DNA from: JANXQG01 sp037147235
GTDB taxonomy: Bacteria; Planctomycetota; Planctomycetia; Pirellulales; Thermoguttaceae
Direction of reading: 5' to 3'
Assembly: GCA_037147235.1 (NCBI GenBank)
Contig: JBAWVO010000031.1
Coordinates: 1 to 35,031 of the forward strand
Length of the DNA: 35,031 nucleotides
Part shown: positions 14,174 through 20,970 of the stretch, in pieces
How positions within the stretch are numbered: the first letter of the stretch is position 1
How the letters are laid out: each line of letters begins with the position of its first letter
Position numbers and translations under genes: made by a program
The notes under the pieces: model-generated
Told to the model about the DNA's origin: nothing
The model's database searches: none
The model's input: the letters and a program-made list of their open reading frames with translations, nothing else

Positions 14174-15456
14174 GACGACGCGTTGTGATCACCGGCATCG
14201 GCATGGTCACGCCCTTGGGTGCTGACCGCGAAGGTATCTGGAAACGGCTTCTCGCCGGCGAGTCGGGCGTGGGCTATACGACTCTTTTCGATGCTGCCAA
14301 TTTCCCCACGAAAATCTCCGCCGAGGTCCGGAACTGGGATCTCTCCGACGTGGGCGAGAACCCTCAAGACTGGAAGCATCAGGGCCGTCACACCCACTTT
14401 GCCATCGGAGCCGCCAAGAAAGCCGTCGAGGATGCCGGTCTCAAGAACACCCGCATCGATCCCACGCGATTCGGCGTCTATACAGGCAGCGGGGAAGGTC
14501 AGCAGGATTTCGATCGTTTTACCGAAATGATGGTCGCCGGATTGAACGGCGGCCCGACGCTGGATATCGCCCGCTTTACCCGCAAGGGCCTAGAACTCCT
14601 CGACCCGATTTCGGAACTGGAGCAGGAACCGAACATGTCGGCCGGGCATCTGGCCAGCCTCTTCAACGCCCAGGGGCCAAACGTCAACTGTCTCACCGCA
14701 TGCGCGGCGAGCAGTCAGGCGATTGGCGAGGCGGTCGAGATCATCCGTCGCGGCGAGGCCGACATCATGCTCTCCGGCGGTACGCACACGATGATCCATC
14801 CCTTTGGCGTCACGGGCTTCAATCTCCTCACGGCACTGAGTACGCGGAACGACGAGCCCACTCGGGCCTCGCGTCCTTTCGATCGCGACCGCGACGGTTT
14901 CGTACTCGGAGAAGGGGCCGGCATGATCGTGCTCGAAGACCTCCAGAGCGCCAAGGCTCGCGGGGCTTACATCCACGGCGAGATGGTTGGCTACGGTTCC
15001 ACGGCCGATGCCTTCCGCATCACCGATGCGCACCCCGAGGGACGCGGCGCCATCAGTTGCATACGGATGGCCATGGCCGACGCCGGACTGGGCGTCAACG
15101 ACATCGACTACATCAACGCCCACGGCACCAGCACCACAGTGAACGACAAGGTCGAATCGCTGGCGATCAAGCAAGTCTTCGGCGATCAGGCCTACAAGAT
15201 TCCGGTATCCAGTACGAAGAGCATGATGGGTCACCTGATTGCCGCGGCCGGTGCCACGGAGTTGATCTACTGCCTCCTGGCCATTCGCGACAACCTCTTG
15301 CCGCCCACGATCAACTATGAAGTACCCGATCCCGACTGCGATCTGGACTATATCCCCAACAAGGCCCGAGAAAAACGCTGCGACGTCGCGCTGTCAAACA
15401 GTTTCGGCTTCGGCGGACAAAACATCGCCTTGATCTGCAAGCGGTTTACGAAATAA
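14170..15456 (+). CDS. fabF: 3-oxoacyl-ACP synthase II-type condensing enzyme
   Basis: This thiolase-fold KAS II-type enzyme adds malonyl-ACP to acyl-ACP by decarboxylative condensation. The Cys-His-His triad is visible as C178 (NCLTACAASSQAIG), H318 (INAHGTSTTVND) and H355 (KSMMGHLIAAAG). The GFGGQN motif is near the C-terminus. The ATG at 14170 overlaps the preceding stop codon (ATGA), with AGGA 9 nt upstream, giving 428 residues, a normal length. The frame extends to 14125 but only within the previous gene. The segment after GSGEGQQDFDRF (about residues 105-155) departs from housekeeping FabF, which suggests an unusual chain length or partner. No FabH, FabD or FabI is in the window. Confidence 0.92.
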   Translation: MRRRVVITGIGMVTPLGADREGIWKRLLAGESGVGYTTLFDAANFPTKISAEVRNWDLSDVGENPQDWKHQGRHTHFAIGAAKKAVEDAGLKNTRIDPTRFGVYTGSGEGQQDFDRFTEMMVAGLNGGPTLDIARFTRKGLELLDPISELEQEPNMSAGHLASLFNAQGPNVNCLTACAASSQAIGEAVEIIRRGEADIMLSGGTHTMIHPFGVTGFNLLTALSTRNDEPTRASRPFDRDRDGFVLGEGAGMIVLEDLQSAKARGAYIHGEMVGYGSTADAFRITDAHPEGRGAISCIRMAMADAGLGVNDIDYINAHGTSTTVNDKVESLAIKQVFGDQAYKIPVSSTKSMMGHLIAAAGATELIYCLLAIRDNLLPPTINYEVPDPDCDLDYIPNKAREKRCDVALSNSFGFGGQNIALICKRFTK

Positions 15457-15845
15457 TCGCCGTTGGTTGTCTTTCCAAAACCCGTGCTAAAGCACCGGCC
15501 GAGTACCGCCTGCGCCGGGAACGACCATAAATGACCGAAAAGATACTCGGCACCCGGCTGCGACTCCGAGCCTTCGGCACGAAGATTTCCCTCCTCTTAT
15601 ATTAGCCACGGGCCGCGCTGTGACCCCTTCGGGGTCGAAATGCGCGTCGGTCCCCGCTACCGGTGCTGGCGTCGCTAACCACCGGCGCAAAAACAACTGT
15701 CGTGTTTTGCCCACTCGCCGAGCGGGGGCAGACGGCACACGGAGTGTGCCTGCTACTTTTCTTGTGACAGTTATTCCTGCGCCGGTCCTAAGGCTCCGCA
15801 ACCACCGGCTAATTGCCGGCGTCCCTTCGCCATGGATTCGCAGAG
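15457..15845. other. Convergent intergenic region rich in repeat phrases
   Basis: This 389-bp stretch between fabF and the RNase G gene holds a repeat (15477-15542) that also occurs at 30345-30410. It also holds a GACCCC-TTC-GGGGTC hairpin (15622-15636) and a CGGCACACGGAGTGTGCC phrase (near 15734-15751) of a type seen between planctomycete genes. No coding signature was found; the ORF at 15487-16134 is antisense and repeat-driven. Confidence 0.6.
15477..15542 (+). repeat. 66-bp dispersed repeat, copy 1
   Basis: It begins AAAACCCGTGCTAAAGCAC and ends near GACCGAAAAG. It matches 30345-30410 at 58 of 66 bases. The core CCGTGCTAAAGCAC is itself palindromic. Confidence 0.8.
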
Positions 15846-17477
15846 TCAGGAGAACTTGACTTCTCGGCCCTCGGCGTCGGAGCAGACGAAAACGAGGTGT
15901 TCGGGACCCGCGTGCTCGTCGCTGACAATCTGAACCGTCATGCTCCCATCGTCTTCCAACTGGGCCAACTCGTGCCGCTTGCGGTTGTTCAAAAAATCGG
16001 CAACGTCGGGGGCCACGCTGACGCGGACCTGCGCAATCGCCGGCTTCTGGGCGATCACGATCAACAACCGCATGACGTCGATGGCCATGCTCTCGGGAGT
16101 TTTCACCACTGCGGAACCGTGACAGCAAGGGCAATCTTTGTACGCGCTCCGCTTCAAACTCGGCCGAATTCGTTGCCGAGTCATTTCAACCAAGCCGAAG
16201 GGGCTTGTGCGGAGGATCTTGGTCCGAGCGCGGTCGCGGCGAACTGCGTCGCGCAAAGCCCGTTCGACGCTGCGGCGGTGCCGTTCCTTGTGCATGTCGA
16301 TGAAGTCGTTGACGATCACGCCACCCAGGTCGCGCAATCGTAACTGCCGGGCGATTTCCTTGGCCGCGTGCATGTTCATCTGGTAGGCAGTCTCTTCGGC
16401 GTCGCCTTCGGCGCGGAAGCTTCCGCTGTTGACGTCGATGGCCACGAGAGCCTCGGTCTGGTCGATGACAATCGACCCACCGGCCCTCAGGGGCACCGTG
16501 CGGGCATGGATCATGGCAATCTCGTGGTCGAGGCGGTGCTTGAAGAAGAGCGGCTCCTTCCCTTCGTAGAGTTGCAGGCGATTGGCATACCGCGGCATGA
16601 CGAGTTGCAAAAATTCGCGTGCCCGTTCGTAGGCCGCCTTCTCGTCGATGTAGATCGTATCGACCTCCGCGGTGAAAATATCGCGGATGGTGCGGATGAT
16701 CATGTCGCTTTCCTGATAGATGTCCACCGGGGCGGGCATTTTCTTGATCCGCCGCACGATGACCTTCCAAAGCCGGAGCAGGTAAGCAAGGTCGCGAGAA
16801 AGCTCGCGCTTTGAGCGGTCGGACCCGGCCGTGCGGACGATGAACCCAACGCCTTTGGGTGGATTAAGCTCGAGCATGATGTCGCGCAGCTTGCGGCGGA
16901 CGTCTTCGTCTTCAATCTTGCGGGAGACGCCGACACGGCCCAAGGCGGGCATGAGTACCAGGTAACGGCCGGGAATGCTGATGTAGGTCGAGAGGGTTGG
17001 TCCCTTGGTGCCGATCCCTTCCTTGATCACCTGCACGAGGACTTCGTCGCCGCGGCGGAGGATCTCCTGGATGGGCGGCTTGAAGCGGGGTCGGCCGCCC
17101 GTGCGGAATGGCCGCTTCTTGGGCTGGTCGTCGAAGTTGGTTTCCTCCGCGTCCTCCGCGTTTTCCCGGTCGTCGCGGCGGTCGTCGCGCCGCTCGCCCG
17201 GAGGACCGAGCGGCTTGTCGGGATCGTAGCCGCCCTGGGCGAAGTACTGGGGTTCGACGTCGCTAATGTGCAGGAAGCCGTTGCGGCCGACGCCGAAATC
17301 GACGAAGGCCGCCTGGATGCTCGGCTCCAAGTTGACGACGACGCCTTTGTAGATATTGCCGACGTAGCTATCCTGTCCCGTGCGCTCCACGTAGAGTTCC
17401 TCCAGGACTCCGTCTTCGACAATCGCGATCCGGCATTCCTCCGGCTGGGCGACATTGATCAACATTTCTTGTTTCAT
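15846..17477 (-). CDS. rng: Ribonuclease E/G family endoribonuclease
   Basis: This single-strand-specific endoribonuclease acts in rRNA maturation and mRNA decay. From the ATG at 17477 it is 543 residues (RNase G size), without the long degradosome scaffold of RNase E. Residues about 37-65 begin the S1 domain (YVGNIYKGVVVNLEPSIQAA). A charged insert (GERRDDRRDDRENAEDAEE) splits S1 before ILRRGDEVLVQVIKEG. The catalytic Mg-binding aspartates appear in VAIDVNSGSF and VNDFIDMHKE. The Zn-link is visible as DCPCCHG. The frame extends to 17534 without family similarity. It is last in the hpf-PTS run, 135 bp after ptsI. A 7-bp inverted repeat lies just upstream of the start. Confidence 0.93.
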   Translation of the reverse strand: MKQEMLINVAQPEECRIAIVEDGVLEELYVERTGQDSYVGNIYKGVVVNLEPSIQAAFVDFGVGRNGFLHISDVEPQYFAQGGYDPDKPLGPPGERRDDRRDDRENAEDAEETNFDDQPKKRPFRTGGRPRFKPPIQEILRRGDEVLVQVIKEGIGTKGPTLSTYISIPGRYLVLMPALGRVGVSRKIEDEDVRRKLRDIMLELNPPKGVGFIVRTAGSDRSKRELSRDLAYLLRLWKVIVRRIKKMPAPVDIYQESDMIIRTIRDIFTAEVDTIYIDEKAAYERAREFLQLVMPRYANRLQLYEGKEPLFFKHRLDHEIAMIHARTVPLRAGGSIVIDQTEALVAIDVNSGSFRAEGDAEETAYQMNMHAAKEIARQLRLRDLGGVIVNDFIDMHKERHRRSVERALRDAVRRDRARTKILRTSPFGLVEMTRQRIRPSLKRSAYKDCPCCHGSAVVKTPESMAIDVMRLLIVIAQKPAIAQVRVSVAPDVADFLNNRKRHELAQLEDDGSMTVQIVSDEHAGPEHLVFVCSDAEGREVKFS

Positions 17478-17494
17478 CGAATGCGTACTCTCGG

Positions 17495-17511
17495 TCAAAC
17501 CGTTGGTTTGA
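17495..17511 (-). promoter_or_regulatory. Hairpin in the 5' leader of rng
   Basis: TCAAACC-GTT-GGTTTGA is a perfect 7-bp stem with a 3-nt loop, 18 nt upstream of the rng start codon. It could affect translation or serve as a self-cleavage site; this is inference. Confidence 0.4.
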
Positions 17512-17612
17512 ATCAATCTGCTCCGCCAAGACAAGAGTGGCGGAAAACTCTATTTTTTTACAGTTCGTTCCCAAGCTCGGTAGGCAGCCTGGAAGGCTAC
17601 GCTACAAAGCTC

Positions 17613-19358
17613 TCACGCGCTCCCGAAACCGGGAACACGTCGTTTCAATTCCTCACGAAGGTAACTGGTGATGTCCCGTGCATTTTCCATCGTGGTGACG
17701 CGGTCGGTGACCTCCTTGCAATCGGCAAGGGTCACGCGGCGGCAAATGTTCTTGACCTCCGGCACGGCGGCCGGCGCGACGCTGAACTGTCGCAGCCCCA
17801 GGCCCAACAGCAGCATCGTGTAGTTTGGGTTGCCGCTCATCTGCCCACACATGGTGATCGGAATCGGCTTCTTGTTGGCCGCGTCGATGGCCATGGCGAT
17901 CAACCGCAACACGGCGGGGTCGGCCGGATTGTACAGCCCAACGACGTCCTTGTTGCTGCGGTCGACGGCGAGGGTATATTGGATCAGGTCGTTGGTGCCG
18001 ATACTGAGGAAGTCAACCTCCTCGACGAAGCGATCAATCATGATCACGGCCGCCGGCACTTCGACCATCATGCCGATGGGGAGATCGTGATTGAAATCGA
18101 TGCCGTGTTCGTCGAGGTCTTCCATCACGTCGGCCAAGACCATCTTAGCTTGGCGAAGTTCCAGCAGCGTGGAGATCAAAGGGAACATGACCTGCAAGTT
18201 GCCCAGCACACTGGCACGCAAAATTGCCCGAAGTTGCGTGCGGAACATCGGCAAGTGGCGGAGTGCCAAGCGGATGCTTCTCAAACCGAGACACGGATTG
18301 CGTTCGTCCTCGGGCTGGGGTAAGTGGGGAACCTTGTCGGCCCCGAGGTCAAAGGTGCGAATGATGACCGGCTTGTCGCCCATGGCCTGCACGACCTGGG
18401 AGTATGCCTGATAGTGAACCTCTTCGGTCGGCTCGATTTCGCTGCCGAGATAGAGGAATTCCGTGCGGTAGAGTCCAATGCCTTCGGCTCCGCGATCAAC
18501 GCAGTGAGTCACCTCGTAGGGAAATTCGATATTGCCGTAGAGGCTGATTTGCACGCCGTCGGCGGTTGTGGCCGGCAAATCGCGGAGGGCTTCGAGTCGG
18601 ACCGCCGCCGAGCGATTCGCCTCGACCTCGTGGCGATAGTGGGCCAGCGTTTCTTCGTCGGGCTGGAGGATCACAAAGCCTTTGTCACCGTCGATAATCA
18701 CCAGCTCCCCGCCGGAGACATCGGCCAGGAAGGGGCCCGTGCCGACGATGGCGGGAATTTCCAATGCCTCGGCGACGATCGCCGTATGGCTGCTGGGACC
18801 ACCAATCTCCGTGACGAAACCAAGGACAAAGCGGCGGTCGAGATTGGCCGTTTCGCTGGGCGTGAGGTTGTGGGCCAAGACGAGCACCGGAGACGTAAGG
18901 TGCGCAATGCCTTCGCGGCGGTGGCCCAGCAGGTGCCGCAAGAGCCGTTTCTCGATATCAAAGATATCGGCGGCCCGTTCGGCCAAATGGGCACTGTCCA
19001 GCCGCTGGAAAACCTGGGAATAGTGCCGCAACGTGCGACTGACGGCATACTCGGGCGAGTAGTGTCGGTGCCGGATCATCTCTTCCAGTTCGCTGCGGAG
19101 CCGCGCGTCCTGGAGCATTTGCAAGTGGGCGTCAAAAATGGCGGCATACTTCTCGCCCAGTTCCTGGGCGATGGCGTCGCGGTGACCGGCAATCTCGGCC
19201 GAGGCGGCCGCGATTGCCTTTGCCAGCCGCTCCAGTTCGTCGTCCACGGCATCGCGCGCCACGAACCGCCGAGGAATGCGAAATCCCTCGTTGTCCATGA
19301 CCATTGCTTCACCGATGGCAATTCCCGGCGAAACGGGTATTCCTTGTAGCTTCTGCAT
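17613..19358 (-). CDS. ptsI: PTS Enzyme I (phosphoenolpyruvate-protein phosphotransferase)
   Basis: Enzyme I autophosphorylates from PEP and passes phosphate to HPr in the cytosol. From the ATG at 19358 it is 581 residues, the normal length, starting MQKLQGIPVSPGIAIGEA. The phospho-acceptor His191 lies in GGPSSHTAIVAEALEIPAIVG. The PEP-binding barrel shows RTEFLYL, GTNDLIQYTLAVDRSN and the active-site Cys in MCGQMSGNP. There is no N-terminal GAF domain, so it is not the PtsP form. A TTG at 19379 in the same frame overlaps the HPr stop codon by 4 bp and could be the true coupled start, adding MSKKQTV. No sugar EIIB or EIIC permease is nearby, so the pathway is probably regulatory. Confidence 0.95.
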   Translation of the reverse strand: MQKLQGIPVSPGIAIGEAMVMDNEGFRIPRRFVARDAVDDELERLAKAIAAASAEIAGHRDAIAQELGEKYAAIFDAHLQMLQDARLRSELEEMIRHRHYSPEYAVSRTLRHYSQVFQRLDSAHLAERAADIFDIEKRLLRHLLGHRREGIAHLTSPVLVLAHNLTPSETANLDRRFVLGFVTEIGGPSSHTAIVAEALEIPAIVGTGPFLADVSGGELVIIDGDKGFVILQPDEETLAHYRHEVEANRSAAVRLEALRDLPATTADGVQISLYGNIEFPYEVTHCVDRGAEGIGLYRTEFLYLGSEIEPTEEVHYQAYSQVVQAMGDKPVIIRTFDLGADKVPHLPQPEDERNPCLGLRSIRLALRHLPMFRTQLRAILRASVLGNLQVMFPLISTLLELRQAKMVLADVMEDLDEHGIDFNHDLPIGMMVEVPAAVIMIDRFVEEVDFLSIGTNDLIQYTLAVDRSNKDVVGLYNPADPAVLRLIAMAIDAANKKPIPITMCGQMSGNPNYTMLLLGLGLRQFSVAPAAVPEVKNICRRVTLADCKEVTDRVTTMENARDITSYLREELKRRVPGFGSA

Positions 19359-19375
19359 TACCGTTTGTTTTTTAC

Positions 19376-19654
19376 TCAATCTTCGTCGAACTTCCGCAGG
19401 AAGAGTTGTTCGAGTGCATCGACGGCCGCTTGGGCCTCGTTACCGAAACCTTCGAGCAACAAGCACTCCCCCTGGGCGGCTCCCAGCGACATCAGTTGCA
19501 AGATGTCGGTCGCATCGACCTCGTGTAGTCCCTTGGTAATCACAACGCGCGCGTCGAATTTACGGGCTTCGGTAACGACCATCACCGCGGCCCGGGCATG
19601 TAGCCCCGCGCGGTTTGCAACCGTTACATTTTGCTTCAGAGTAGGTTCGGGCAT
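19376..19654 (-). CDS. ptsH: HPr phosphocarrier protein with Asp at the regulatory site
   Basis: HPr relays phosphate from Enzyme I to EIIA. This 92-residue protein has the active His19 in NRAGLHARAAVMV (position 15 in classical numbering). The Pro of the usual HARPA is replaced by Ala. The segment around Ser46 reads VDATDILQLMSLGAAQG, so Asp50 occupies the place of the Ser that HPr kinase phosphorylates in other bacteria. That protein would not be regulated by HPrK, and no hprK is in the window. It is 71 bp downstream of the EIIA gene and touches ptsI. No Shine-Dalgarno is apparent at the start. Confidence 0.94.
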   Translation of the reverse strand: MPEPTLKQNVTVANRAGLHARAAVMVVTEARKFDARVVITKGLHEVDATDILQLMSLGAAQGECLLLEGFGNEAQAAVDALEQLFLRKFDED

Positions 19655-19725
19655 GGGGCGTGTCGACGCAAAACGACCGCCTGGGAATCCTCACTATTCT
19701 TCCGAGGGTTCCCGGCGGCGGCGCA

Positions 19726-20202
19726 TCAGGATCCAAATTGATGGTTATCGGCTTCATCCAGAAGCAGGGTGATGTCTTGCGGCACTTTGGCCTGCTTCAG
19801 AAGGTGGCAAAACGTATCATCGCGGAGTTGCCGAGAGATATTTTCCAAGGCCCGAAGGTGGTCGCCTGGCCGATCGGGTGGGGAAATTAGGAGGAAGAAC
19901 AGGTTGACCGTCTCGCCGTCGAGGCTGGCGAAGTCGACGCCGGACGGACTGACCGAAACCGTGCCGACTAGGCGATCGACGCTGGGGTGCTTGGTGTGGG
20001 GAACGGCCACACCCCGGCCGATGCCGGTACTGCCCAGCTCTTCACGCTTCAAAATTGCTTTGACAATACTCTCAAAATCGGCCGCATTAACTCGCTTTGC
20101 CTCGACCAGCGCCTGGACCATCTCGCGGATGGCCCCTTCTTTGTCGAGTGCCACCATATTCGCACGAATGGCGTCACGGCAGATAAAGTCAGTAAACTTC
20201 AT
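19726..20202 (-). CDS. ptsN: PTS EIIA, fructose/nitrogen type
   Basis: This fructose-family EIIA domain protein (PTS_EIIA_2) of 158 residues accepts phosphate from HPr. The acceptor His69 lies in GIGRGVAVPHTKHPSV, and the LVGTVSVSPSGVDFASLDGE and PVNLFFLLISPPD-like strands match the fold. The domain stands alone with no EIIB or EIIC, like the regulatory EIIA-Ntr (PtsN). It lies beside hpf, as ptsN does in proteobacteria. The start has GGGAG 9 nt upstream. A short C-terminal tail (DEADNHQFGS) follows the domain. Its targets cannot be deduced from the sequence; a structural role in a sugar permease is unlikely given the neighbours. Confidence 0.9.
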   Translation of the reverse strand: MKFTDFICRDAIRANMVALDKEGAIREMVQALVEAKRVNAADFESIVKAILKREELGSTGIGRGVAVPHTKHPSVDRLVGTVSVSPSGVDFASLDGETVNLFFLLISPPDRPGDHLRALENISRQLRDDTFCHLLKQAKVPQDITLLLDEADNHQFGS

Positions 20203-20228
20203 GCACCAATCTCCCTATTAGGATGGGG

Positions 20229-20609
20229 TTAAAGATCCTCGGGCCCGTCGTCTTCAGCAGGGCTTTCCTGGCCTGGGACTTCTGGCGTTTCAATTTGCCT
20301 GTGTCCGGAGCCGCGATGGCGGTCTTGAACCTTTTGCTTGTATTTACGCAGTTGCTGTTCCATCTTCTCGACGACGTCATCGATCGATGCCATCAACTCC
20401 AGCGAACGACACTCGGCCACAAAGTCATGTTTGTGTTCGGCCGATACCCGAAGATCAACATTGGGTGCGTCGCGATGCTCAAGGTCAACGGTAACGTCAA
20501 TCGCCGTCAAGCGTTCAAAAAAACGAGGCAACTTCTCCAGCTTCTCTCTGATCTTGGCCTGCGTCTCGTCACTGAGATGCCCATGCCGAGCGGAAATCTT
20601 GATCTGCAT
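20229..20609 (-). CDS. hpf: Ribosome hibernation-promoting factor
   Basis: HPF/RaiA proteins bind the 30S decoding channel and silence ribosomes in stationary phase. This one has 126 residues: the N-terminal beta-alpha-beta-beta-beta-alpha domain is visible from MQIKISARHGHLSDETQAKI to the helix SIDDVVEKMEQQLRKYKQKV. A charged tail of about 30 residues (HRGSGHRQIETPEVPGQESP) follows. The long-form C-terminal dimerisation domain is absent, so it should behave as a short HPF promoting 100S formation together with another factor, or alone. AGGAG lies 8 nt before the ATG. It heads the five-gene hpf-ptsN-ptsH-ptsI-rng run, 26 bp before the EIIA gene. Confidence 0.92.
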   Translation of the reverse strand: MQIKISARHGHLSDETQAKIREKLEKLPRFFERLTAIDVTVDLEHRDAPNVDLRVSAEHKHDFVAECRSLELMASIDDVVEKMEQQLRKYKQKVQDRHRGSGHRQIETPEVPGQESPAEDDGPEDL

Positions 20610-20970
20610 CGAGAAAACTCCTTTGCTTAACGCCAGCCCGATAAAAACCGAATACTACAACCGACAACGCACCCCCCCATGGGAGTGTGGGTTTCAGGTC
20701 AACAGGAACCTTCAACCGTGAATTCTAGCAATCGGGACGGAATGAGACAAACGCAATATAAGAGGCTAGCATTACTGCTCCACGCATTACAGCCTCATAC
20801 TAGTGTAGCTTTTTATTATTCGAGCATAAGGGGGAGTGGAGCGCAGGATGGAAAAGGCCCCCGTGTAGGGCATGGTTATTAGTCTCCAGTGTGTAGTCGA
20901 ATGCAGCAAAGCCCCACCTCTGGCGTACTGGGGTAGCAACTTCACTTTCCCGGTCATAGAAAGTATGGTA
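20610..20970. other. 361-bp region between the kinase operon and hpf
   Basis: It is somewhat less GC-rich than its surroundings (for example the stretch near 20805-20830). It must hold the hpf promoter. No confident -35/-10 pair, hairpin terminator or gene is seen. The ORFs at 20787-21164 and 20872-21414 overlap the kinase 3' end and are not supported. Confidence 0.45.

Noticed and set aside
14590..15234. 214-aa minus-strand ORF inside fabF
   Set aside because: Antisense to the catalytic core of FabF, with no independent evidence.
17268..19349. Two long plus-strand ORFs (351 and 341 aa)
   Set aside because: They are antisense to rng and ptsI, both with full catalytic motifs, and arise from high GC codon bias.
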